Below, one piece after another: positions 27,893 through 37,227 of a stretch of DNA of 64,000 nucleotides. The stretch lies in NCBI GenBank assembly GCA_963782475.1, contig CAWAJW010000003.1:186001-250000 (forward strand), written 5' to 3'. Origin of the DNA: CAVQBP01 sp963782475 (GTDB lineage Bacteria > Bacteroidota > Ignavibacteria > Ignavibacteriales > Ignavibacteriaceae). The notes under the pieces are model-generated. The model had not been told where the DNA came from, did not search any database, and saw nothing but the letters and a program-made list of their open reading frames with translations. The translations under genes and the position numbers were made by a program. Each line of letters begins with the position of its first letter. Position 1 is the first letter of the stretch.

Positions 27893-28657
27893 TCAGTTCT
27901 TACTTAATACTTTTCCCATTTCCGGTTCATTCTTGGGCGGTAAAGGAATTATTTGTGAGACTTCGTGCTGGTATCTTACGTAATCATTCCCATGGAGTTT
28001 AACCAAATCCCGTTCTTCAAGCTGAATCGCTGCAAGTATATATCCCGTCATGGCAAATACAAATAGAAGGTGACCTATAGTCATCTTAGGAGCTGCACAA
28101 AATGCTATTATAAATCCAAGCATTAACGGATGCCGGACAATTTTATAAAAGAAAGGCGTTACAAATTTTGGTTTAACAGGTTCCTCATTTTTAAGATTTC
28201 TGTAAACCTGCTGCAGTCCGAAAAGATTGAAATGATTAATAAGAAAAGTTCCAAATAAAACCGTGAACCATCCCAAATAAGAAATGAAAATCAGAAAAGA
28301 ATAAAAGAAGGAATTCTGCACGTTCCATACAACACCGGTAATTGGTCTCCAAAAAGCAAATAAAAGAATTAGAGAAATACTCGAAAATAAAACATAAGTG
28401 CTTCGTTCAATAGGCTGGGGAACAATTTTTGTCCACCAATTCTTAAAACCCTCTCTTGCCATTATACTATGTTGAACTGCAAACAGAGAAAGGAATAAAA
28501 TATCTACCAGCCAAACGTAACTAGTTCCACCTTGAAAGCCGTAATCGATAGTTTTAGGAACTATAATATTTTCAACAAATCCTATAGCATAAAGAAAGGT
28601 TGCGAAAAATATAAAATAACAAATTACACCGTATAGAAAAAAAACAAATCTTTTCAT
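27893..28657 (-). CDS. mddA: Methanethiol S-methyltransferase (MddA), copy 2
   Basis: This 254-residue paralogue of the 20100-20858 protein has all the same motifs (AVQHSIMAREGF, FLINHFNLFGLQQV, IVRHPLMLGFIIAF, LEERDLVKLHGNDY). One difference is FCAAPK for FWAAPK after the HP motif. A GAACCTCC-complement ribosome site precedes the ATG. Unlike copy 1 it has no promoter core or 21-bp repeats: the upstream gap is only 47 bp to the T9SS gene at 28705-29239, so it is probably read from a promoter further upstream. Confidence 0.83.
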   Translation of the reverse strand: MKRFVFFLYGVICYFIFFATFLYAIGFVENIIVPKTIDYGFQGGTSYVWLVDILFLSLFAVQHSIMAREGFKNWWTKIVPQPIERSTYVLFSSISLILLFAFWRPITGVVWNVQNSFFYSFLIFISYLGWFTVLFGTFLINHFNLFGLQQVYRNLKNEEPVKPKFVTPFFYKIVRHPLMLGFIIAFCAAPKMTIGHLLFVFAMTGYILAAIQLEERDLVKLHGNDYVRYQHEVSQIIPLPPKNEPEMGKVLSKN

Positions 28658-28704
28658 GAGAACCTCCTTTTATAAATTTTGACATTATCTTAACTTTGAC
28701 TTCC

Positions 28705-29239
28705 TTATTTAAGTAAAACAAGTTTCTTTACCTTATGAAAATTTCCAGCCTGTAAAGAGTAGAGATATACACCGCTGGCAAGGTTTGTTGCATTAAATGT
28801 AATTTCATAACTTCCCGCTGGTTTTTCTTCGTTTACCAGGGTTGTCACCTCTCTTCCCAGAATGTCAAATACTTTTAATACTACTAACTGTTTACTAGTG
28901 ATTGAATATTTTATCCTTGTAGTCGGATTGAAAGGATTCGGATAATTTTGGCTTAACTCAAATTTTTTAGGAATACCTCCATCTTTATTTTTTACACCTG
29001 TCACTATCTTGGGATAGGCGGCAAGAAATCCGCTGGTTACTTTTGTGTTGCCGTTTATGCTTATACCATGAAAAATTTTGACCGGCTTCAGACATAATTT
29101 CTGTTCCGGCGTTCTTTGAATATCCAAAACCGGTATTAAATAATGACCATCCAGCTTTGCTGTTTTGCCCATGTATAGAAACCGTTAAAAAAGAAAGAAT
29201 GAAAAGTACCGGATACATTTTCCATTTTTTGTTTTCCAT
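28705..29239 (-). pseudogene. Short T9SS-exported protein, single-base frameshift
   Basis: The start is the ATG at 29237-29239 (MENKKWKMYPVLFILSFLTV, a signal peptide). The first frame reads NTGFGYSKNAGTEIMSEAGQNF. Continuity moves to the +1 frame at a run of five T (29071-29075 on the plus strand, as A), giving GISINGNTKVTSGFLAA and a T9SS domain ending KKLVLLK. With four T the protein would be about 177 residues, of the small SAGQ-F--G-S-N-VTSGFL exported type. The mature function is unknown. Confidence 0.7.
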
Positions 29240-29301
29240 TTTCCATTTGTACTTTATCAAGATAATTATTGCCATTTTTTTTATCTCCAATTATTTTTTT
29301 C

Positions 29302-29808
29302 TTATTTACTCTTAGGTATTTTCAGTGTTTGCGGCGGTTTCATATCAGGCTGGTTTAAATTGGGTTGTTTTATATAACCTATTGCGTCTTCTTCAGGCTG
29401 TCCGTACAATTCAGGATGAAGATATTTGCCTCTTTCAGATGTCTCTTTCTCCTGTTCAGCAACCATGGGATGAGCTTTTGCGTATGGATCATTACGAATA
29501 CCTGTTACTTGCCAGGAAATTTTTACATTAGGTTTATCGGTTTTAATTGAAAATTGATTATTCTGAATTTCACTTTGAATCCAGGCCTGAGCTTGCTGCC
29601 CAATAGTAGTTAATTGATAGCGGTAATTAGTATTAAGCGCTTCAAAATAATCTGGCAGTTGAACTTTTGCCCTTCCATTTAGGTCTGTAGTAACATTCCC
29701 ATTATAAATATCCATTTGATCTGAACTTTCTACGCTTGAATGAATGAGGTATTTATCGGCAGGATCAAGCGGGATCATCGATTTTAAGATGTTTACTTCC
29801 GCTAACAT
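29302..29808 (-). pseudogene. C-terminal part of a degraded tail-fibre/head-repeat-like secreted protein
   Basis: The 168 codons encode the conserved C-terminal module DPADKYLIHSSVESSDQMDI, YNGNVTTDLNGRAKVQLPDY and WQVTGIRNDPYAKAHPMV, found in long repetitive Ignavibacteria surface proteins. The preceding SGSKHLKIDDPA segment is in another frame (29765-29998), so this piece has no natural start. It ends with a charged tail. Confidence 0.7.
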
Positions 29809-30464
29809 TTAAGATCTCCAATAATTGTAACATTACCGTCAAAAAATCCTGCGGAATTATCGCCATCAGTACCGACAGATAAACTCCAATTTTATAAGCG
29901 CCTAATATACCATAAGCTTTAGGGCTGTTGGAATTATTGCCGTATACACCTTCCCGCTGCAGTAGAATTATGAGTAATACCATAAACTCCATAACCATCC
30001 CCGCTTACGGCATACAAACCATAATTGTGTAAACTATTTGCAAAAATACCATATCCATTTCCAGCATAGACCAGCATACACCTGCACCTGCCCCTGTTGC
30101 GAGACCGTATACTCCATTATAACCCTGACCATTTAATCCCGTACCATTTGTACTTTTACCCATATACTCCATAATTGCATTGTACTTTCTCCATATATGC
30201 CGTTCCATTTGGTGCAAAACCATCGACACCATTGCCGTTAGTGCTGCTTCCCGATATTCCAACTCCGTTTTTGAACTAAATCCATATACTCCAATTCCAC
30301 TGGCATTGTACCATCAATACCATACCCTGAGCCTGTATTAGTGCTTGAAAAAATGCTTAAACTTTCATCCAAGGTAGCTATCTGGTAAAGTTTTGTTAAA
30401 ATATGAAAGTACATCCTTATTACCCGAAGCCGTATTACCTGTTAATGCCATTGGTACTTTAAGG
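29809..30464 (-). pseudogene. Frame-scrambled GVYG repeat region of the same gene
   Basis: All three minus-strand frames contain short runs of the same repeat, such as GLNGQGYNGVYGLATGAG, NSPKAYGILGAYKIGVY and SGSKHLKIDDPA, broken by several indels and stops. In intact relatives this is a long series of G-x-GVYG repeats. Several indels here are deletions, unlike the single +1 frameshifts elsewhere in the window. Confidence 0.65.
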
Positions 30465-31376
30465 TTAATTGTTGCAGTAGGACCACCTGGATTTAAATAT
30501 CAATTGTTCCATCAAATTTTGTAATCCCTTGTATACCATTCCTCCGCTGCTGCTCGATATCGTGATTTTATTTCCGCTGGTATTTATTGATGTTCCGCCG
30601 CTTCCTTCTAATTGAACATCATCTTTTAATCCATTCAAACTCTGGACTACTTTTCCTTTTACAATATTCTTTGTAGTATCCGATTTCAAAGCTGATGACA
30701 CAGGAAGCTTCAAGTTTATTATTGTTTTAGAACCTTTGGGATTGGTTATGTCTATTGTTCCGTTTGTGTTTTCTATTTCCTGTATTCCGCTTCCCGAACT
30801 GCTGCTGCTTGATATCATTATTGTATCCCCTTTCATATTTACTGCCGTCCCTCCTTCTCCCATTAGCTTTATATTATCTTTTAATCCATTCAAGCTCTTT
30901 ACTACTTTTCCATCTGCTATATTTTTTGCTGAATCTGAGTTGATTGATGTGAAACTATAACCTGCTGCCGTTAATTTTATTCTTGGTGTCAACTCTGGAT
31001 CATTTCCTACTTTTATCCCCAGCCAGTATGGTTTATCAAACTTTAGAGAATCATTAAATGGGGTTTGATCTCCCAGTAATGTTGAGAATAATCCTTTACT
31101 TACGATCAAGGTTTTACTCTCTGCCCAAACTGCATTTCCACCTGTGCTGCTTTCATATAAACTGAATGTAAAGGAATAATTCCCGTCTGCTTTCGGATTT
31201 CCTGCTGTATCGGTTAATACTCCCTGATAAGAAATTGAACGGGGAATTTGAGCAACAACTGTAGATGCAAACAGAACGATAAAAATAATGCCCATCAAGA
31301 TCTTATTTAGTAATCCCATTATCCTTTTGGTCTCTGGATAATGAAACAATGAGGAGGAAGGAAAAAATGATTTCAT
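30465..31376 (-). pseudogene. N-terminal part of the degraded repeat-rich secreted protein
   Basis: The 303 codons begin at an ATG with a good GGAG site. A hydrophobic signal follows at residue 20 (MGLLNKILMGIIFIVLFAST), so translation may start at 31319 instead. The mature part begins IPRSISYQGVLTDTAGNP, the usual opening of this family, and has two units of SLNGLKD-x-LxG-GGT. The frame fails near SSSGGM, where homology continues as GIQGITKFDGTID in another frame. The region 29302-31376 is therefore one broken gene. Confidence 0.72.
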
Positions 31377-31435
31377 AATTGCTCCTGCAATATTGAAAAG
31401 ATTATCTTACGTCTTTCTTTTCTGTAAATGATCTT

Positions 31436-31855
31436 TTATTTCTTTCTATTTACCGGGTTTCCGGGAACTCTATCCATTCCCAGCCGCTTTGCAGCCTTTA
31501 TAAGCGCTTCAAGATTTTGGGGATATTGCTCTTCTTCGCCTGGAGTCTCAGCGGAATTTAAATCGAGCTCTGTATGAACTGATCCAATCATAAAACTGAA
31601 GAGGTCCAGAGCTGTAAAGAAGACAGGGCTTTCACTTTGGAGCATATGGTACACTTCCGCAAACTCATCCTGGGTCATATATAGAATTGTTGTTGATCCA
31701 TTGAACTGCAGCCAATCAACCGGGCGGTCCTTCGGGAATCCGATATATGCTTTCCCTCCTGACTCAAGGCTTAGATTAATTATCCTGAAATAGTTAAAAT
31801 TATTGTTCTGGTTAATAGATACAGAATACTTTATGATCTTATCTTGTATCGGCAT
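31436..31855 (-). CDS. Hypothetical cytoplasmic protein
   Basis: This 139-residue protein has no signal peptide and belongs to no family I recognise. Features are GKAYIGFPKDRPVDWLQFNG, MTQDEFAEVYHML and a polar C-terminal tail. It is 60 bp upstream of the degraded repeat gene and is the first gene after HTCS4, so it may lead an operon running to mddA copy 2 and the propeller copy 2. A ribosome site (AGGAGAT) precedes its ATG. Confidence 0.7.
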   Translation of the reverse strand: MPIQDKIIKYSVSINQNNNFNYFRIINLSLESGGKAYIGFPKDRPVDWLQFNGSTTILYMTQDEFAEVYHMLQSESPVFFTALDLFSFMIGSVHTELDLNSAETPGEEEQYPQNLEALIKAAKRLGMDRVPGNPVNRKK

Positions 31856-31910
31856 TGTGTTTAATCTCCTAAAATTAGTTTTAAGTTTCGTTTTCTTATA
31901 TTTTCTAAAT

Positions 31911-31941
31911 GAGAATCATTCTGTAATATTTAGAATCATTC
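31911..31941 (-). promoter_or_regulatory. 20-bp direct repeat upstream of the HTCS4-linked unit
   Basis: AGAATCATTC occurs at 31912 and 31932, 57-86 bp upstream of the start at 31855. The phase is 20 bp rather than 21, and the core differs from all other arrays. Its neighbour HTCS4 has an unusual AraC domain. AATGAGAATCATT also resembles part of a Fur box, an alternative reading. The rest of the 490-bp gap (31942-32344) shows only a small hairpin at 32275-32298. Confidence 0.4.
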
Positions 31942-32274
31942 GCATTCATTTTATTTCGTATGTTGCTTTTATAATGAATTCCATCTGTTCTTAGTTGTCT
32001 GCTCTTGAATGGATGAGATTTTCACTTTGGCAGGTGTAAAATTAGGAAAGGCTTTTAGAGGTTTCTTTCGGAATAGTTCCTAATGTTTTAGAAATTGTTC
32101 CAAGGATAAGAATAATTCACAAATAAGCTGTTTTTATTAAAGAATAATAAAAAATTTTAGAGAAGAAATTTTAAAATCTTAAATCACACAAATTGCTAAA
32201 ATCCTGGGAACTCGATACTTAATCCTCGATGCCGTATAGAAAATCGAGTATAAAGAACCTAATTTACTCACCGG

Positions 32275-32298
32275 AAGGAGAGCACATCGAGTCTCCTT
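32275..32298. terminator. Small hairpin after HTCS4
   Basis: AAGGAGA (32275-32281) pairs with TCTCCTT (32292-32298). The only T-run is on the plus-strand side, so it may not terminate HTCS4 efficiently. Confidence 0.3.
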
Positions 32299-32344
32299 TG
32301 TAAAATTTTTTTCATAGTTATGCTACATGCCAAAATATCTTTGG

Positions 32345-35300
32345 TTAGACTTTATCGGAAGTATTTTTCTGAGCGCTGTATTCTGAAGGGGATTTATGAT
32401 AAAATTCTTTAAAGCTTTGATTAAAATAGGATAGACTTCTGAAACCTACTGAGTAAGCTATTTCGGTAATATTTCCACCTTTTTGACTTAACAGCTGTGC
32501 AGCTCTCTGAAGGCGGAAATGACGTAAAAACTCACCGGGAGCCTGATCTGTAATAGCTTTCATTTTACGGTATAATTGAGTTTTACTCATAGCCAAAGAA
32601 TTCTGCATTTCAGGCACGCCAAAATTTTCATCGGAGTAATTTTCTTCTATGGCTTTTTCTACTTTTCTAAGGAACTGCTCATCTAAACTGGTGATTTTGA
32701 TCCCCTTGGGCTGAAGTCTTATTTCCCTGCTGAATTTTTCTCTCAGCTTTTTTCGCTGCTGAATCAGGTTATTCACAATTACTAGCAATTCCCTATGATC
32801 AAATGGTTTGGTTAAATAAGAATCTGCCCCGGTTTCAAGTCCTTCAAGCTTACTTTCCTGCCCTGATTTTGCCGTTAGTATAATTATTGGTATGTGGCTT
32901 GTTTTTTCATTATTCTTTAATATCCTTGTCAATTCATTCCCGTCCATCTTCGGCATCATCATATCACTTATAATTAAATCCGGAATTATCATTTCGGCTT
33001 TGCTAACCCCCTGTTCTCCATTTAAAGCTTCTTCAACAAAGTAATCTTTATCCAAAATTTCTTTTATATATTCTCTCATATCATAATTATCTTCCACAAC
33101 CAAAATTATTGTTTTCTCTTCTTTTATTGAATCAGCTTCAATTTCATTTCCCGTTTTATTTTCAATATTTTCAGAAAAATAATGGTCTTCTTTGCCGAGC
33201 AGATCTTGTGATGTACTTTTTTTCTCATCAGGGACAATCTCGTCATCTGTTAAATGATTTCTTCCAAGAGGAAAACTTATCGTAAATTCAGTCCATCTTC
33301 CAATTTCACTTTCTACTGAAATGCTTCCATGATGCAATTCCACTAGTTCTTTTGTTAAAGCCAATCCTATACCGGTACCCTCATGCTCTTTTGTAAAAGA
33401 AGAATCTACCTGGTAAAACCTGTCGAAGAGTTTTGGAATTTCCTCATATGGAATACCAATCCCTGTATCCCGAATTTTTATTTCGACACTTTTATTTACA
33501 CCTCTTGAACTTGAACTAGCATTCTCTATTATCGATACCGTTATCTTCCCATCCTGCGGCGTAAACTTGAATGCATTCGATAAAATATTTGAGAATACTT
33601 TTATCATTTTTTCTTTATCAAAGTAAGCCTCTATAAATTCTTTCTCGGAAACTATCTTTAATGTTATATCTTTTTCCTCTGACAATGATTCGAATGATAA
33701 AGCTAGTCCTTTAACGAAAGATACAATATTTCCTTTAGTAGCTTCGAGTTTAAGTTTACCGGCTTCCAATTTTGAAAGATCAAGCAGTTGATTAACTAAC
33801 AGCAAAAGACGTTTTGAATTTCTTTTTATTATTCCGGCATCCTTAAGAGTATTTTCATCGGACGACCTTGAAATGATTTTTTCAGAAGGACCAAGAATTA
33901 AAGTTAAAGGTGTCCTAAACTCATGAGAAATATTAGCAAAAAACCTTGATTTCATTTTATCTGTTTCTTCTCTTTCTTTCAGAATTGCTTGATCCATTTT
34001 TATTCTGTCTTTTAATTTCACCCTATTAAGTTCATTTCGTCTTAACGCATATAAAGTGAAAACGAAAATAAGTCCATAAGAAATATATGCCCACCTTGTT
34101 CTCCACCATGGAGGTAGAATAGTAATAGTTAAAGAAGCTCCTTTTTTATTCCAGATTTCGTCGGAATTGGATCCGATAACTCTAAAAGTATAGGTGCCAT
34201 AATTAAGATTCATATATGTTGCCTGGTGCCGTGTCCCGCAATAAATCCAGTCTTTATTAAATCCTTCAAGTTTATAGGCATATTGGTTCTGATTACTGTT
34301 TGTAAAATTTAATGCAGAGAATTCGATTGAAAATTCATTCTGGAGATAAGTAAGCACTATATTTTTCTTAACAGAAATGCTTGAATCCAGTTGTGCAGAG
34401 CGGTCTGAAAATTTAAAATCTGTAAGTACTATAGGAGGAGCGGGGACATCACTATACAAACTGTCAGGATTAAAGATTGAAATTCCCACCCAGTTCCCGA
34501 AATAGAAATTTCCCGATGAATCCTTGCATGCCGCAGCATATTCATATGGTTTATCCAATCCATAACTTTTTCCAAAATTCTTGAATCGTTTGGTAACGGG
34601 ATTAAACATTGAAATTCCGGTAAATGATCCTACCCAAATATTACCATGTTTGTCTTCAAGCACTGATACTGTTCTGGCATCTGTCAGATTATTATCTTTA
34701 CCATAAAGAGTGAAGGTATCCGATTTTCTGTCGAAGCGGACAAGACCCTGAGCCGTAGCAAGCCAAATTATACCATTATGATCTTCAAGAAAATTGAATA
34801 CATAATAATACCATTGATTGCTTACATCATTGGAAGGAGGAATATACCATTTAAATTTTTCTTTTGAAGGATCTAATATTGCCACCCCTTTATAAGTTCC
34901 TATCCAGATAAAACCATGGCTGTCAAGAAACATTGACCAGACTGCCTGATACTTAAAAGCAGGGGATATAGAAGCAGGTGAATTCAAAGAAAAATGTTTA
35001 AATGTTCCTCTTTTCCTATCATATTTTTCAATACCGTGATTAAAAGTACCCAGCCATATAATTCCTTTTTTATCCTCAACAATTGAAGTTATTTGATTAT
35101 CAGATATGCTGTTTGGATCATGCGGGTTATGAATATACCGGATGAACTCTTTTGTTTTAAGATCAATTACGTAGAGTCCTCTTATCGAACCAAACCAGAG
35201 TTTATTAGTTTTATCTTCAAAGATAGAATTATTACCATTATTGCTAAGACTAGGTATGCCGCTTAAAAAAGAGGGACCAATGCTAAGATCCGGATTAATT

Positions 35301-36514
35301 GATTTTACTCCATCTGAACTTCCTATCCAGATAACGCCTCTATTATCCCTGTACATTGCATCTATTGTCAGCCCATTAAATATATTTCTAATTCTGTCAC
35401 TATTTCTGACACTATTTTGTGTGCGATAAAAACTGTTTGTCTGAGGGATAATCTTATATAATCCATTATTTGTCCCTACCCATATAATACCAGAATGGTC
35501 CATACATAAAGATATCTCATATATATTTTTATTATCAATTGGGTTTTTAGTTAGTGAGTATAAAGAAAATTTTCCGGATCGAAGGTTGTATTTATTTAAC
35601 CCGCCGGCATTAGTCTCGATAAGCAAATTTCCATTATCATCCTCCGAAATAGATGAAATAGCATTGCTGCTTAAGCTGTTTGTGTTATGATTATCATGTC
35701 TGAGGTGAATGAAAGTTTGGTTTGTAAAATCAAATTTGTCTAACCCTCCATTTGTACCAATCCAAAGAACGCCCAGCTTATCCTGATAAATTGCTGTCAC
35801 CCAATTTTGGATCAAACTTTTGGAATCCGATGGATCGTGAACAAACTGTTTAGTAATTCCGGTAGAAGGGTCGAATAGAAATAGCCCTCCATCATTTCGT
35901 TTATAATCTCCGGTACCAATCCACAAATTTCCGGTTTTATCCTGATATATTACGCCAATTGATTTACCTTTCAGCTTATTTGGCTGACCGGATTTACCAT
36001 TAACAGGAGTAAAGATTCCTTTTTTGACATTGAAGTTATAAAGCCCTGATTTGGTACCAATCCAGAAATTTCTGTTTTTATCTTGGCATATAGTACGTAT
36101 ACCCGGTACTTCAAAATTGGTTTTTAAAATGGTAGTATCTATCGGCATTATATATTGTATGAAAGTATCAGTTATTCTGTCATATTTATTTAATGCTTTT
36201 GGTGTACCAGCCCAAATAGTTCCTGATTGATCTTCCCAAATACACTGGATAAACATATTGGGATCCCCTTGCTGCAGGTAAACTTTAAATTTATATCCAT
36301 CAAATCTGCATATTCCATAATATGTTCCAATCCATAAATATCCGAGCTTATCTTTATGAATACAGGTAACATTCGGGTCCGGTAAACCATTTCCAATTTC
36401 GAAGTGTTCAACAGTATAATCTTGCTGAGCCTTACAAATTTCTTCCGGCAAAAAAAGAAGAATAGAAATAAAAACTATTGTTAATCGGATTATAAGATTT
36501 GTAATTGTACGCAT
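32345..36514 (-). CDS. HTCS4: hybrid two-component system with a divergent AraC output domain
   Basis: The 1389 residues have the same order as HTCS1 and HTCS3 and are close to them through the sensor, Y_Y_Y, HisKA (His864), HATPase and receiver (Asp1184). The output domain is different. Instead of the ALTGKSPS---IRS--L-KAK pattern it reads MSKTQLYRKMKAITDQAP and EFLRHFRLQRAAQLL, ending SYFNQSFKEFYHKSPSEY, an AraC domain of another lineage. A short Ser-rich insertion (ASSSSRG) lies in the HATPase loop. The unit downstream has its own kind of repeat (20 bp). A duplicated upstream region with a 21-bp pair precedes the gene. Confidence 0.92.
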   Translation of the reverse strand: MRTITNLIIRLTIVFISILLFLPEEICKAQQDYTVEHFEIGNGLPDPNVTCIHKDKLGYLWIGTYYGICRFDGYKFKVYLQQGDPNMFIQCIWEDQSGTIWAGTPKALNKYDRITDTFIQYIMPIDTTILKTNFEVPGIRTICQDKNRNFWIGTKSGLYNFNVKKGIFTPVNGKSGQPNKLKGKSIGVIYQDKTGNLWIGTGDYKRNDGGLFLFDPSTGITKQFVHDPSDSKSLIQNWVTAIYQDKLGVLWIGTNGGLDKFDFTNQTFIHLRHDNHNTNSLSSNAISSISEDDNGNLLIETNAGGLNKYNLRSGKFSLYSLTKNPIDNKNIYEISLCMDHSGIIWVGTNNGLYKIIPQTNSFYRTQNSVRNSDRIRNIFNGLTIDAMYRDNRGVIWIGSSDGVKSINPDLSIGPSFLSGIPSLSNNGNNSIFEDKTNKLWFGSIRGLYVIDLKTKEFIRYIHNPHDPNSISDNQITSIVEDKKGIIWLGTFNHGIEKYDRKRGTFKHFSLNSPASISPAFKYQAVWSMFLDSHGFIWIGTYKGVAILDPSKEKFKWYIPPSNDVSNQWYYYVFNFLEDHNGIIWLATAQGLVRFDRKSDTFTLYGKDNNLTDARTVSVLEDKHGNIWVGSFTGISMFNPVTKRFKNFGKSYGLDKPYEYAAACKDSSGNFYFGNWVGISIFNPDSLYSDVPAPPIVLTDFKFSDRSAQLDSSISVKKNIVLTYLQNEFSIEFSALNFTNSNQNQYAYKLEGFNKDWIYCGTRHQATYMNLNYGTYTFRVIGSNSDEIWNKKGASLTITILPPWWRTRWAYISYGLIFVFTLYALRRNELNRVKLKDRIKMDQAILKEREETDKMKSRFFANISHEFRTPLTLILGPSEKIISRSSDENTLKDAGIIKRNSKRLLLLVNQLLDLSKLEAGKLKLEATKGNIVSFVKGLALSFESLSEEKDITLKIVSEKEFIEAYFDKEKMIKVFSNILSNAFKFTPQDGKITVSIIENASSSSRGVNKSVEIKIRDTGIGIPYEEIPKLFDRFYQVDSSFTKEHEGTGIGLALTKELVELHHGSISVESEIGRWTEFTISFPLGRNHLTDDEIVPDEKKSTSQDLLGKEDHYFSENIENKTGNEIEADSIKEEKTIILVVEDNYDMREYIKEILDKDYFVEEALNGEQGVSKAEMIIPDLIISDMMMPKMDGNELTRILKNNEKTSHIPIIILTAKSGQESKLEGLETGADSYLTKPFDHRELLVIVNNLIQQRKKLREKFSREIRLQPKGIKITSLDEQFLRKVEKAIEENYSDENFGVPEMQNSLAMSKTQLYRKMKAITDQAPGEFLRHFRLQRAAQLLSQKGGNITEIAYSVGFRSLSYFNQSFKEFYHKSPSEYSAQKNTSDKV

Positions 36515-36716
36515 AAAAGCCGAAGTTATATTACTTTACTTTTCTTAAGGCTAACTTTAATAACATTCAAAAAACTTATAGGACTATAATTCGGGAATAG
36601 AAGATTTGAGGTCTTTTACAATATAAAAAAGAAAAAAAATAATTATCAAGTAGAAAGAGCTTTTAAAAAAGATAATGTGATTTTAGAGATAATAGTTTAA
36701 ATCTTCAACTCCATTT

Positions 36717-36746
36717 GTAACATTTGATTTAAGATATATAGCAGTT
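36717..36746 (-). promoter_or_regulatory. 21-bp pair upstream of HTCS4
   Basis: GTAACATTT (36717) and a degenerate ATAGCAGTT (36738) are 21 bp apart, at the same place as the HTCS3 pair within the duplicated region. Confidence 0.4.
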
Positions 36747-37055
36747 ATTATACTAAAATTTAATATTTCAAAATGGGATTATAATTTAGAACCTTCTGAA
36801 GTAATTGTTGTTAAAAATTAGGTGTCTAAAGGCATAGATTTGATAGTATGGAACATAAAGGTTTAATAAGAAAAAATGCTCGGATAAAAGAGATTAAGTT
36901 AATTCAAAAATTCAACATTTAATAATTAAGCAAGTTTTTTTTGCCTAATGACTATTATAATCATTAAATGATTCAGTGATTAGATCAAAAAATATTTGCA
37001 TGAGGATTGGGGTAGGGGATTAGGCAAGCAATTATTTCTTTGATAGAATGATAAT

Positions 37056-37096
37056 AAAAGTGTGATATCTCCTTTTAAGAAAAGATATCACCTTTT
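37056..37096 (-). terminator. GGTGATATC-type hairpin, copy 4
   Basis: AAAAG-T-GTGATATCT (37056-37070) pairs with AGATATCACCTTTT (37083-37096), with one bulged T. It stands after the orphan tail at 37106-37144. Confidence 0.6.
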
Positions 37097-37105
37097 ATAA
37101 TTTCC

Positions 37106-37144
37106 TTACTTCAGCAAAACAATTTTCTTCGTTAATACAAAGCT
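37106..37144 (-). pseudogene. Orphan T9SS C-terminal tail upstream of HTCS4
   Basis: Thirteen codons read SFVLTKKIVLLK then stop, matching the end of a T9SS domain. Sequence upstream (37145-37227) is unrelated. The rest of the secreted-protein gene has been deleted, leaving the tail, the hairpin and the HTCS upstream region. Confidence 0.6.
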
Positions 37145-37227
37145 ATTATTATTACCAATGCATGCAAATAATAATCGTGCAGATAAAATAACTATGATAG
37201 ATTTCAAATGTTTTATAAGATTTTATT

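Larger units (their letters stand above)
36564..37110. repeat. Duplicated HTCS upstream region, copy B
   Basis: Near-identical to 25254-25797 through the hairpin and into the sorting-domain tail. This shows that HTCS4 once had the same upstream neighbour (a T9SS propeller gene) as HTCS3. No gene is present in it. Confidence 0.8.
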
